From an uncultured Lachnospiraceae bacterium (GTDB lineage: Bacteria; Bacillota; Clostridia; Lachnospirales; Lachnospiraceae), in NCBI GenBank assembly GCA_945621435.1, contig CALZBR010000026.1, positions 1 through 35,299 of the forward strand: a stretch of 35,299 nt of DNA, given 5' to 3'. Positions 1 to 8,398 of the stretch are shown here, piece after piece. A program made the position numbers and the translations under genes. How positions within the stretch are numbered: the stretch's first letter is position 1; every line of letters begins with the position of its first letter. A model generated the notes under the pieces. The model searched no databases and was not told where the DNA came from. It worked only from the letters and a program-made list of their open reading frames with translations.

Positions 1-12
1 ACAGCTTCTTTC

Positions 13-86
13 TTTAGGTCTATGTTCTCTTTTCTTTCTCTATAAACTCCATTTTCCTGACATCTGCTTCAAATTTTAGGTCTATG
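13..86. repeat. 12-bp direct repeat pair near window edge
   Basis: The 12-mer TTTAGGTCTATG occurs at 13-24 and again at 75-86, 62 bases apart, in an AT-rich stretch with no convincing gene. On the minus strand this lies downstream of the spoIVB terminator. In related genomes spo0A usually follows there, so the pair may be a regulatory site in an upstream region, but that gene is outside the window. Chance is possible. Confidence 0.4.
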
Positions 87-117
87 CTTAGTTTTTCTCA
101 AAAATACTACCTTAATG

Positions 118-198
118 GCTGCCCCGGCAGCATCCGCCTTCCGCTTCGCGCCCGTCTGCCTCCTTGCTGCCCCGGCAGCATCCGCCTTCCGCTTCGCG
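118..198. repeat. Tandem 33-bp GC-rich repeat (two copies), REP-like
   Basis: An identical 33-base unit is present at 118-150 and 166-198, separated by 15 bases. Each copy starts with the palindrome GCTGCC-CC-GGCAGC and ends with CCGCTTCGCG, so each can fold. The unit is much richer in GC than the flanking AT-rich DNA. It resembles repetitive extragenic palindromic elements. The short overlapping reading frames here only translate the repeat and are not believable genes. Confidence 0.75.
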
Positions 199-226
199 GT
201 AGGCGGATGTCCGGCTTTCGCCGGAT
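181..226. repeat. Two consecutive GC hairpins beside the 33-bp repeats
   Basis: TCCGCC at 181-186 pairs with GGCGGA at 202-207. Immediately after, TCCGGC (210-215) and GCCGGA (220-225) close on a TTTC loop. Together with the palindromes in the 33-bp repeats and the terminator at 241-279, they make a run of stem-loops downstream of spoIVB. Their role is unknown. Confidence 0.6.
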
Positions 227-240
227 ATCTGACCTTCGGA

Positions 241-279
241 AAAGCCACTGCTGTAAGCAAGCTTCCGCAGTGGCTTTTC
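241..279 (-). terminator. Rho-independent terminator of spoIVB
   Basis: A perfect 12-bp inverted repeat, AAAAGCCACTGC (241-252) and GCAGTGGCTTTT (268-279), has a 15-base loop. It starts 19 bases past the spoIVB stop. The A/T ends supply a short U run in either direction, so it may also work for a transcript entering from the left. Confidence 0.8.
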
Positions 280-298
280 CTCGTTCCGCTGCCCGGGC

Positions 299-1651
299 TC
301 AATGCTCCAGCATGTTTTCGATAAATATCCCATACCCTCTGGCGGGATCGTTGACCAGAACATGGGTTACGGCACCTACGAATTTACCATTCTGAATAAT
401 AGGAGCGCCGCTCATGCCCTGGACGATACCACCGGTCAGTTCCAGAAGCTTCTGATCTGTCACTTTCAGTTCGATTCCTCTGTTGACGCTGTCATGATTC
501 AAATGAACCTCCGTAATTTCAACATCATAGTACACCGGTTCCTCATCAATGGTGCACAGGATCTGTGCCTTTCCAAGCTTTATTTCCTGCTTTAAGCCTA
601 TGGGAACAGGAGATTCTTTTTCCATAGTCAGAGCCTTGGGGTTACAGTTCCCAAAGATGCCCCTGTTGCTATTTTCCGTAATCTCTCCCAGGATTCTGTC
701 ATTGGAATAGATTATCATACCTGTCATCTCTCCCGGGTCACCTCGCACACCTTTCTTGATATCTACAATACTTGTTTCGTAGAGAGTGCCTCGATTTATT
801 TTCATCAAACCACTGGTATCCACATCGTTAATTCCATGCCCCAAGGCACCAAACTCACCATCAGCGTCAATATAAGTCAATGTGCCGACTCCCTGTGCAT
901 TGTCCCTCACCCACACTCCAATTTTATATTTTCCGCTGCTGTCCTTCCTGGGCTTTAAAGACACCTCTATTTCTTCCCCATCCCGTACCAGTGTAAGAAT
1001 CACGTCTTTCCCACCGCTTTTCTCCACCCCGGAAATCAGTTCCTCTTTCTTACTAATCTCCTTACCGTTCAGTTTTGTAATATAATCGCCGGTTTTCACT
1101 ATGTTCTTGCCGGGTGAATATGTGACTCCGCCAATCCCTTTGAATTCTCCGGGACCAATCACAAGAATCCCTTCTGTCTCCATATAGATTCCGATTGGCA
1201 TCCCCACAGGAATCAACTCTTCATCAGCAATCGCACGAATACCCACTTGCTTTATGGGAAGGATACCAAAGAGCTTCACCTGCATGCGGCAACCTGTTTC
1301 CGCTTCCATCTTCACGGTAACGGTACGACTCAGGTCAAGCTGAACCGCTCCCTTGGGAATATTGCTCTCTCCGCGGTCGCTGACACTGATGATCTCTGCT
1401 TTGGCGGGCACTCCAAGATAAAACGACTGCTCCTGTCCTGCTCTGATGTGAATCACCGAGGGAATATTGCTGTCCACATGGTAATAAAAAAGTCCGGAAA
1501 ATATAAATGCTGCAATCATGAATGTAAGTGACAAACATATTTTAAATACTCTTCTTCTCTTTACTTTGTTTCTCCATATTTTTGCAATAGCTACGGCTTC
1601 TTTTCCTGCATTTTGTATTAACTTTTTATTCTCTTCCTGATTACGTATCAT
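299..1651 (-). CDS. spoIVB: SpoIVB signalling serine peptidase (S55 family)
   Basis: A 450-residue forespore peptidase. In the B. subtilis model it is made under SigG, crosses the inner forespore membrane and cleaves SpoIVFA, which triggers pro-SigK processing in the mother cell. Visible features are a basic N-terminus, one membrane segment (about 36-57), a PDZ domain (about 145-235) and an S55 catalytic domain. The likely triad is His272 in GHGI, Asp399 in KVTD and Ser414 in GMSGAP. The His-Ser spacing (142) and Asp-Ser spacing (15) equal those of B. subtilis H236/D363/S378. The start is ATG at 1649-1651 with AGGGAG upstream. The N-terminus before the membrane segment is about 35 residues. 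The gene stands alone between two terminator-like hairpins and has a SigG-type promoter at 1713-1741. Confidence 0.96.
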   Translation of the reverse strand: MIRNQEENKKLIQNAGKEAVAIAKIWRNKVKRRRVFKICLSLTFMIAAFIFSGLFYYHVDSNIPSVIHIRAGQEQSFYLGVPAKAEIISVSDRGESNIPKGAVQLDLSRTVTVKMEAETGCRMQVKLFGILPIKQVGIRAIADEELIPVGMPIGIYMETEGILVIGPGEFKGIGGVTYSPGKNIVKTGDYITKLNGKEISKKEELISGVEKSGGKDVILTLVRDGEEIEVSLKPRKDSSGKYKIGVWVRDNAQGVGTLTYIDADGEFGALGHGINDVDTSGLMKINRGTLYETSIVDIKKGVRGDPGEMTGMIIYSNDRILGEITENSNRGIFGNCNPKALTMEKESPVPIGLKQEIKLGKAQILCTIDEEPVYYDVEITEVHLNHDSVNRGIELKVTDQKLLELTGGIVQGMSGAPIIQNGKFVGAVTHVLVNDPARGYGIFIENMLEH

Positions 1652-1678
1652 TGAAACACACTCCCTGTCTGTACATCA

Positions 1679-1705
1679 AAAAAGACCCTTCAACAGGGTC
1701 TTTTT
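1679..1705 (-). terminator. Hairpin with U tract: terminator of the TPR gene / 5' end of spoIVB mRNA
   Basis: AAAAAGACCCT (1679-1689) and AGGGTCTTTTT (1695-1705) form a perfect 11-bp stem with a 5-base loop, followed on the minus strand by a U run. It is the natural terminator for the gene ending at 1753. It also lies downstream of the SigG-type promoter at 1713-1741, so a SigG transcript would begin with this hairpin. Confidence 0.85.
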
Positions 1706-1712
1706 GCATTAC

Positions 1713-1741
1713 TAGTATGTGTGTTTTTCCAGGTTTCATGC
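1713..1741 (-). promoter_or_regulatory. SigG (or SigF)-type promoter for spoIVB
   Basis: On the minus strand, GCATG (1737-1741) and CATACTA (1713-1719) are separated by 17 bases. This closely matches the SigG/SigF pattern gHATR - 17/18 - CATnnTA. The predicted start is near 1706, about 55 bases before the spoIVB ATG. The -10 is identical to the one before sigG. SigG control of spoIVB is known in B. subtilis; here it is inferred from the motif. Confidence 0.8.
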
Positions 1742-1752
1742 GAGATGGCAAA

Positions 1753-4700
1753 TCACTTTTTGCTTTTTAGCCGCATAAGCAGATAAGCCGCATCCAAATT
1801 GTCTGTTGCGGAACAATTGATTGCCTGATTTAAAAATCTTTCTGCCTCCTCCTTCTCTCCTCGATGCATCGCCATCAATCCCAGACATTCCCAGTATTCC
1901 GTACAGTCCGAATGAGTACAGTGATAACACCATTTTGCCTGTTCCATTTTTTTCAGATAATGTTCAGCTTTCTCATAATCACCTGCATAATATGCCAGGA
2001 TAAAGAGCTGGTACATCCGATGCTTTGATCTGACAACTGCATTTGCATGAAGCTCCTCAGCGGACATTCCCAGGGCTTTGCATTCCTCATACATCGTATC
2101 ATAGTACTGCCAGATCTGCTTTCTGTATTTTTCCGCCTCCTCCGGTCTGCCAAGCCACCGGTTACAGATCATAAGATTGGTGAGAGCCTCCCTGTAGTCA
2201 CTGTCATCCATGTTGCCCAGACTACGGAGCAGACCCAGTACCCTTTCATAGCATCTTATGGCACTTTCCTCGTCCATGAGACAACACTGCCATCCTTTGG
2301 CAATCTCTTTATATGCCTCAATCATTGCTCCCCTGTCAGACTCCAGTCTGTTTTCTTCACTTCCCTCCAACAAAGCTTCCGCTTCCAGCAACCTCTCGGA
2401 TAATCCTTCCGTCGATGGCATATAGTGGTAGATGTAAATCAATTCCTCGATACGTTTCCCCTCCTCTGTCCAGGAGCTGCAGCTGTATTCCTTCAGGCTC
2501 GCACTTCCGAAATACTTCTCTATCACGGCAAATGCTTTCTCATACTCCTGCAGTTGCACATATAATTCCACCAGATAGCCAATATTATCCACTCTCTTGT
2601 TCCTGGAAACACATTTGGGAATCCATCTTTCGAACCACAAAACGCCCTCTTGATATTTCCCGGTCTCAAGGAAATAATCCTTCATCTGACTGTAAGCAAA
2701 GGCATAGTCGCCTCCCGGCAATTCTGCCTCGATACCCTTTTCATAGCATTCTACCGCTTCCTCTCTCCTATGCAGCAGCTCCAGCATCTGCCCCTTATGT
2801 CCCCAGTTGCGGGCTCCCTGATCCGTCTCCAAGGCATGATCTATCTCCTCAAGGGCAAGCTCATACTCTCCGACATGGAAATGCAGATCAGAAAGCTGCC
2901 AGTAATCAGAAGCATCCGCTTCACACCGTTCCAGCTGCAGCTTCATATATTCCAGGGCCTTCTCATAATATACTCTCTGACCTGTTCTGTTGAATTTCTG
3001 GCGATACAGCCAGGCGGCACGCCATGCAAAATCCCGTTCCTCCGGTCCCTCCTCAACTGCCCTCTGATAGTACACTATGGCGTCATCCCATTTCTTCAGC
3101 ATCTCACAGCTTCTTGCCATATAATAGTACATCCAGCAAAAGGTCAGACCCATTTCTTCACATATCTTCAGATTTTCCAGTGCGCCCTTTGCGTCCTTTT
3201 CGAACAAAAACAAAGCTCTTCCCAGAGAATACCTGGCATCCACGGTATCCTTATATTCGATGGATTTTCGGGAGTACTGTGCGATTTTCTTCTGGTTTCC
3301 GAGGTCCTTTGCCCCCTCTTCCCCCTGAATATATGCCAGTTCCAGATAAGCCTTTGCCAACAGCTCATCAGAGGCCTTCTCCTGAATCAGTTCTCCAATG
3401 GTTTTCTTTGCATATTTATCTGCTTCAAAGGCAGTCTTCCGGTCACACACCTGCCTTCTCAGGAGCTGTAGCTTGAATACCTTCAGTGTGGGACTGCTCA
3501 CGCCGGCTTCCTCTGCCTGACGCAAAATATCCGAAGCATCCTCGACCTGTCCGAATTCCAGAAATACTCTTGCTACCCTCTCATAGATCTCCGGATGTCC
3601 ACCATAGATTTCCTTTGCCTGATAGAAGTAGTCAATCACTTCCTGGGGTTTCTGTAACTTCTCATATGCTTCCTGCGCATAAAAGTAAGCCCAATAAAAT
3701 CCGGCATCCAGCTTCATAATTCTTTGGCATAATTCCGTGATATACTCGTATTCCTCAAGTTCCCTTGCCAGCATCAGACGGGTCATCAGGAGATTAATAT
3801 CCCCGGAATTCAGTTCCAGTCCCAATTCAAGGGCTTCGACCGATTTCTTCATAAGAGCCTCTTTTTCCTCTTCTGACGCTTCCTCTGCCAGCATACGGTA
3901 GGCTCTGCCCTCCATCTCCCGGGCCTGTGCCAGACTCTCTGTTTTTTCCTCAGGGCTGAAATAATCCTCTCCTTCCAGCCCGGTAAAATCCGTGGCTTCC
4001 AGCCTGACATACCATTCTTTACAGTAGTTTAAAGCTTCTCCGGGGTGCTTTGTCTGCAACAGGAGTACTGCCATGGCACGATAATTGCGAAAGCCCTCTC
4101 CCCGGAGCATATGATGCGTCCTGATAAACTCCAGACCCTCTTCATATCGTTCCGTCTGAATATAACACCAGGCCAGTTTCTGAGTCTGCTTTTCCGTCAA
4201 TTCTTCCGGAATCTTACTCCACTGCTCGATCAGCCCGTTATTAATCCGTGTCATCAGCTGTAACACTTCGTCCGTCTCAAAGAAATCATGGGCATCCAGA
4301 CACTGTTTTCTGGCATCCTCCAGTTTTCCCTCTTCCTCATAGAGCTCTGCCAGATGGAATGTTGTATAATAGCACACTCCTCTGGGAAGGTTCTCCATCT
4401 TCTGAAGTCGTTCAAACAGCGGCAACGCCTCCTGATGATATCCCAATTCCTTCAGGATTCTGGCACAGCCTACATAGACCTGCACATCACTCTCGTAATG
4501 GGCAAGCAGCCACCGTACCATATCTTCCGCTTCCCGACTTCTGTCCGCCTTCCTTAAAAATCTGGCCTTTTCCAACTGCATCCAGGGATGAATCACACCC
4601 AGCGTTTCCACATATTCCAGCTTTTGTTCCGCCTCCCTCAGGGCAGCTTCTCTTCTCTCCTCAACTGTTGCCTCCTCCAGAAGACGCCGAATCTCCTCAT

Positions 4701-5265
4701 AGCTCTCAAGGAAAGCATCATAATTCACGGATTCCTGATCCACCGGTTCAAATTCCTCATAAGGGAAATCTACAATCTCTTCATTTGTAAGCTTATCGAG
4801 TATAAACTCAACGAAGCCTCCGGGAAGCTTCTCCATAAACTCTGCCTTGTGTTCTCCGATGAAAAAATAGGAATCCAGCAGACGCCATATGCTAAGTGGC
4901 AGGCGCCAATGCCCTGCAAGCCATGCGAACAAACTCCATTTTGCCGTCTCCTCAAGGTCCAGTGCATCAAACATAGGATGATCCAACAGCTTTTTCCAGG
5001 CCTCAGGATTGATTCTGTCGGACATTCTGGCGTATACCTTTTGGAATTCGTCTATCAGCAGATCAACCGGTCCCTTATCCGCCTCTTGCTCTTCCTCCTG
5101 AGATGTTTGGGCAAACTGCAGCGCCTGCTCATAGGCATTTCTGAGGCGCATAAAGCCTTCCTGGTCATACTCGGGATTCACCGTTGCCAGCTTCTCCCGA
5201 TAGGCATTCCTTATTCTTTGTTCGTCATCTGTTTGTTCGATTCCAAGAATCACAAAGCATTCCAT
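1753..5265 (-). CDS. Large J-like domain plus TPR repeat protein, function unknown
   Basis: A 1170-residue soluble protein. The first ~55 residues resemble a DnaJ J domain (FVILGIEQ start, helix II AYREKL, helix III RLRNAYEQAL). The HPD tripeptide that stimulates DnaK is replaced by NPE at 30-32, so it probably does not work as a normal co-chaperone. The rest is a long helical array of tetratricopeptide-like repeats, typical of protein-binding scaffolds. Near the C-terminus is a cysteine/histidine cluster (CYHCTHSDC, followed by WEC) that could bind metal. No signal peptide or membrane segment is visible. The start is ATG with GGGGGAG upstream. It follows recN after 51 bases, is probably co-transcribed with it, and ends at the hairpin 1679-1705. 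It is inserted between recN and spoIVB, which are neighbours in B. subtilis. Confidence 0.85.
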   Translation of the reverse strand: MECFVILGIEQTDDEQRIRNAYREKLATVNPEYDQEGFMRLRNAYEQALQFAQTSQEEEQEADKGPVDLLIDEFQKVYARMSDRINPEAWKKLLDHPMFDALDLEETAKWSLFAWLAGHWRLPLSIWRLLDSYFFIGEHKAEFMEKLPGGFVEFILDKLTNEEIVDFPYEEFEPVDQESVNYDAFLESYEEIRRLLEEATVEERREAALREAEQKLEYVETLGVIHPWMQLEKARFLRKADRSREAEDMVRWLLAHYESDVQVYVGCARILKELGYHQEALPLFERLQKMENLPRGVCYYTTFHLAELYEEEGKLEDARKQCLDAHDFFETDEVLQLMTRINNGLIEQWSKIPEELTEKQTQKLAWCYIQTERYEEGLEFIRTHHMLRGEGFRNYRAMAVLLLQTKHPGEALNYCKEWYVRLEATDFTGLEGEDYFSPEEKTESLAQAREMEGRAYRMLAEEASEEEKEALMKKSVEALELGLELNSGDINLLMTRLMLARELEEYEYITELCQRIMKLDAGFYWAYFYAQEAYEKLQKPQEVIDYFYQAKEIYGGHPEIYERVARVFLEFGQVEDASDILRQAEEAGVSSPTLKVFKLQLLRRQVCDRKTAFEADKYAKKTIGELIQEKASDELLAKAYLELAYIQGEEGAKDLGNQKKIAQYSRKSIEYKDTVDARYSLGRALFLFEKDAKGALENLKICEEMGLTFCWMYYYMARSCEMLKKWDDAIVYYQRAVEEGPEERDFAWRAAWLYRQKFNRTGQRVYYEKALEYMKLQLERCEADASDYWQLSDLHFHVGEYELALEEIDHALETDQGARNWGHKGQMLELLHRREEAVECYEKGIEAELPGGDYAFAYSQMKDYFLETGKYQEGVLWFERWIPKCVSRNKRVDNIGYLVELYVQLQEYEKAFAVIEKYFGSASLKEYSCSSWTEEGKRIEELIYIYHYMPSTEGLSERLLEAEALLEGSEENRLESDRGAMIEAYKEIAKGWQCCLMDEESAIRCYERVLGLLRSLGNMDDSDYREALTNLMICNRWLGRPEEAEKYRKQIWQYYDTMYEECKALGMSAEELHANAVVRSKHRMYQLFILAYYAGDYEKAEHYLKKMEQAKWCYHCTHSDCTEYWECLGLMAMHRGEKEEAERFLNQAINCSATDNLDAAYLLMRLKSKK

Positions 5266-5316
5266 ATATTCTCCCCCGTACGTTTTCTTTCGCCGAATAT
5301 ATTCCTGTATATTACA

Positions 5317-7002
5317 TTATTCTGCTTCTTTATGCTTCAGAGCCTGCGTCCTCATCTCCCTTGCATTGGACAACGCCGCCTCCGTCAGTGCATCACTGCC
5401 CAGCAGGCGCGCCAATTCTCCCAGGCTTTCTTCTTCCTCCATAACATGAATGTCTGTTATCGTATTATCACCCCTGTTGCTTTTTTCGATGCAAAAATGC
5501 CTGTCTGCCATGGCAGCGATCTGTGGTAAGTGGGTGATGCAGATCACCTGGTGCGCATGACCAAGGGTATCAAGCTGTTCCGATACTTTCCATGCAGTCC
5601 TGCCGCTGATACCGGCATCAATCTCATCGAAGATCAGCGTATCAATATCATCTCTTTCAGCCAACACGGTTTTGATCGCAAGCATCACTCTGGAAAGCTC
5701 ACCACCGCTTGCCACCTGTCCCAGAGATTTCAGGGGTTCACCCGGATTTGTGGAAATCATAAACTCCACTTCATCATATCCCTTTGCTGTTATGGTCTGT
5801 TCCGGCCGGACGGCTATTTCAAATTCCACAGACAGAAAATTCAGATTTATCAATGCTTCTTTTAATTGCTGTTCCAATCCGGACGCATTCTTTTGACGGA
5901 CCGCAGAAAGCTTTTCACAAGCCGTTCTCAATCTTTCTTCCGCTTCTGCCAAATCATCCTTCAACCGACTCATATAGGCATCATAATCGGCAAGCTTTTC
6001 CAATAATTGTGATCTGCTCTCTTTGTATTCCAACACCTTTTCCAATGTATTACCGTACTTTTCCTTCAACCGGTTCAGGGTGTTCAATCGTTCTTCCGTC
6101 TCGTTGAACTCCCTCTCGTCAAATTCACAGTCTTCCAGGTATCCGGCCACGTCCCGATTATAGTCAGCCAACAGATTATCAATCTCAGTCAGCTGTCCTT
6201 CCAGCTCTTCTAATCTCGAATCATAAGAAGAGACACTTCGAATTGCTCGTAGTGCTCTGCTCAAAGCACTCCCGGCACCTTCTCCTTCATTCCCCGTAAG
6301 CTGATAGCTTTCAGACAGACTTCCGGTAATCTTCCTGCTATTTGACATCAGGCGATACCGCTGTTCCAATCTCTCGTCTTCCCCGGGAACAATATTGGCT
6401 TCTTCTATTTCTTTGTATTCAAACTCCGCCAGTGATTGCTCCCTTGCCTTAGCTTCTTCGTCCAAGGTCTCCTCAGTGAGCTTTTGACGCAATTCCCGAC
6501 ACGCAAAATACTCCTGTTCCACCCTGCATGCAATTACATCAAATTCTTCCCCGCAGTAGGAGTCCAGGATTTCCATATGCTTCTTCTTGTTCAATAAAGA
6601 CTGATGCTCATGCTGTCCGTGAATATCAATGAGCACCTCTGCCAATTCCTTCACTTGTCTGGCAGTTACTGTCTCGCCGTTTATTTTGCAGATATTCTTT
6701 CCCACCTGCATCTTACGGCTCAGGATGACCAAATCGTCCTCCTGAGGCTCCAGCTCCATCTCCAGAAGCTTCTCCCGTACCTTGGGATTCTCCCCGGAAA
6801 ACACCAGCTCAACCAGCGCACTTTCTGCACCCTTACGCAGCATTTCCTTTTCAAACTTACCTCCCAGTGCCAGGCTGATACTCCCTATCAGCAGGGATTT
6901 ACCGGCACCGGTTTCACCGGTTAGGATATTGAGACCCTCACCGAACTCAACCTCTGTCTCCTCCATCAGAGACAGATTTTTTACATGTAGACTCTGTAGC
7001 AT
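5317..7002 (-). CDS. recN: DNA repair protein RecN
   Basis: A 561-residue SMC-like ATPase acting early in double-strand break repair. The N-terminal half of the ATPase carries Walker A GETGAGKS (29-36). Long coiled-coil segments fill the middle. The C-terminal half has the ABC signature SGGELSR and Walker B LIFDEIDAGISG, followed by a THLPQIA segment. Length is normal for the family. The start is ATG with AAGGAGGG seven bases upstream. It follows argR by 56 bases, the same argR-recN order as in B. subtilis. No LexA-type box was found in the short gap. Confidence 0.97.
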   Translation of the reverse strand: MLQSLHVKNLSLMEETEVEFGEGLNILTGETGAGKSLLIGSISLALGGKFEKEMLRKGAESALVELVFSGENPKVREKLLEMELEPQEDDLVILSRKMQVGKNICKINGETVTARQVKELAEVLIDIHGQHEHQSLLNKKKHMEILDSYCGEEFDVIACRVEQEYFACRELRQKLTEETLDEEAKAREQSLAEFEYKEIEEANIVPGEDERLEQRYRLMSNSRKITGSLSESYQLTGNEGEGAGSALSRALRAIRSVSSYDSRLEELEGQLTEIDNLLADYNRDVAGYLEDCEFDEREFNETEERLNTLNRLKEKYGNTLEKVLEYKESRSQLLEKLADYDAYMSRLKDDLAEAEERLRTACEKLSAVRQKNASGLEQQLKEALINLNFLSVEFEIAVRPEQTITAKGYDEVEFMISTNPGEPLKSLGQVASGGELSRVMLAIKTVLAERDDIDTLIFDEIDAGISGRTAWKVSEQLDTLGHAHQVICITHLPQIAAMADRHFCIEKSNRGDNTITDIHVMEEEESLGELARLLGSDALTEAALSNAREMRTQALKHKEAE

Positions 7003-7058
7003 TCAAACCCTCCTTGGACTTGCATCCATTTGTCCTTCCCCGACAATCCAGGTCTGTA

Positions 7059-7511
7059 CTATGCCCTGATAAAGCTATGTATAATATTCATCAGCTTCTC
7101 CGTATCTTCTGCGGAGCGCGCTGCAACAAAAATCGTGTCATCTCCTGCAATACAGCCCACAACCTCCGAAAGCTTCATTGCATCCAAGGCCATGGCTGCT
7201 GCCATAGCCATACCGGAACCGGTCTTGATCACCAGAAGATTCTGTGCCATCTCCATGGAGGAAAAACCATCTCTGAGCACCCTGGTATATTTATCACCGG
7301 ACTCCTCAATGTTTTGTTTCAAGGAAGCATATTTCTGTTTACCGTCTGTCGTCTGAACTTTTGTCAACTGCATTTCCCTGATGTCCCTGGAAACAGTGGC
7401 CTGAGTTACACGGAAACCATCCTCTCTGAGTTTTTCAGCCAGATCTTCCTGAGTCTCTATGTCAAATCTTCGGATCAGCTCTTCTATTTTTTCGTGTCTG
7501 TTCTTTTTCAT
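7059..7511 (-). CDS. argR: Arginine repressor ArgR/AhrC
   Basis: A 150-residue transcription factor that controls arginine biosynthesis and catabolism with L-arginine as co-repressor. The N-terminal winged helix (about 1-70) includes the conserved ATVSRDI recognition segment. The C-terminal hexamerisation and arginine-binding domain contains the GDDTIFV motif. The length matches AhrC. The start is ATG; AAAGGTG is 10-12 bases upstream, so initiation may be modest. It sits between nadK and recN in the housekeeping run. Confidence 0.95.
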   Translation of the reverse strand: MKKNRHEKIEELIRRFDIETQEDLAEKLREDGFRVTQATVSRDIREMQLTKVQTTDGKQKYASLKQNIEESGDKYTRVLRDGFSSMEMAQNLLVIKTGSGMAMAAAMALDAMKLSEVVGCIAGDDTIFVAARSAEDTEKLMNIIHSFIRA

Positions 7512-7528
7512 GCGTTTACAACACCTTT

Positions 7529-8389
7529 CTAATCTGACATCTTTTTGTGCAGGACATCCAGAAAGCTAATCTTGTTAAGCCGGATAAAACTCGCAACCAT
7601 GTCTGAACGTATTATTCGTATCCGATCCCCCTCGTTTAAAGGAATTCCGTAATTTCCATCAAAACTCACTTCCGTGGTCTGTTGTCTGTCCTCTCTGCCG
7701 CGGGGAATCTCGATTTCAACACAATCCTCCGGGGAGAGCACGATGCTTCTCTGATTCAGGGAATGAGGGCAGATCGGGGTCAGCACAATCAGCCGGGCAC
7801 GCGGCTCCACAATGGGTCCTCCCGCCGACAGATTGTACCCTGTAGATCCTGTTGGAGTGGTGACAATCATACCATCTGCATGGTAGGAATTCAAAAATTG
7901 TCCATTCACATAAATATTGAATTTCAGTATTTGAAGAGAACCGCTTCTGGCGAAAACGATATCATTTAACGCCCAGCCTTCTCTTATTTCTCCGTTTTGA
8001 AACAAAACCTTGCCCGAGAGCATCATCCTGCTCTCTGTCTCATAATCTCCGGCGATCAGACGATCCAGCGCCGTTTCCACCTCTGTCGGTTCTACCTCAG
8101 TCATATAACCCAGGGTTCCCAAATTGATTCCCAGAATCGGCACCCCGGAGCCCATGGTATCACGCACTGCCTGAAGCACAGTGCCGTCGCCGCCTAAGAC
8201 CAGCATACAGTCCGCCTCAGAAGAATTCGTTCCCGAGAGCCTGCATTTCTCCCGGGTTTCCTTCTGTAGCTTCTCTTCCGAAAGGATTGTGACCTTATGC
8301 CCCTTGTCAGAAAGATAAGAGCAGATTCTGTCTGTGACTTTCATATCCTTATCTTTCAGTTTATTTGTATAGATCAGAAAATGCTTCAT
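7529..8389 (-). CDS. nadK: NAD kinase
   Basis: A 286-residue cytoplasmic enzyme that phosphorylates NAD to NADP. It has the diagnostic GGDGT motif at 66-70, the NLGTLGY segment, an ALNDIVF motif and the TPTGSTGY glycine-rich loop that builds the NAD pocket. The start is ATG with GAGGATAGGA upstream. It begins 9 bases after the tlyA stop and ends 17 bases before argR, so it is embedded in the operon. This tlyA-nadK-argR order is familiar from clostridia; B. subtilis lacks nadK at this spot. Confidence 0.96.
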   Translation of the reverse strand: MKHFLIYTNKLKDKDMKVTDRICSYLSDKGHKVTILSEEKLQKETREKCRLSGTNSSEADCMLVLGGDGTVLQAVRDTMGSGVPILGINLGTLGYMTEVEPTEVETALDRLIAGDYETESRMMLSGKVLFQNGEIREGWALNDIVFARSGSLQILKFNIYVNGQFLNSYHADGMIVTTPTGSTGYNLSAGGPIVEPRARLIVLTPICPHSLNQRSIVLSPEDCVEIEIPRGREDRQQTTEVSFDGNYGIPLNEGDRIRIIRSDMVASFIRLNKISFLDVLHKKMSD

Positions 8390-8398
8390 GTCCTATCC

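Noticed and set aside
25..60. AGGAAAA on the minus strand resembling a SigH -35 for a possible spo0A gene
   Set aside because: The matching -10 (GAAT) is not present at the right spacing, and the gene is outside the window.
69..395. Overlapping short reading frames on both strands near the window start
   Set aside because: They translate the 33-bp repeats and hairpins, lack ribosome sites and give low-complexity peptides.
2313..3476. Several plus-strand frames of 150-273 codons
   Set aside because: All are antisense shadows of the TPR gene with no ribosome site or recognisable motif.
4588..5529. A 313-codon open frame on the plus strand
   Set aside because: It is antisense to the J-like/TPR gene and recN, crosses both, and shows no domain; codon pattern follows from the real genes.
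7003..7058. LexA-type SOS box before recN
   Set aside because: No GAAC-N4-GTTC-like palindrome is visible in the gap.
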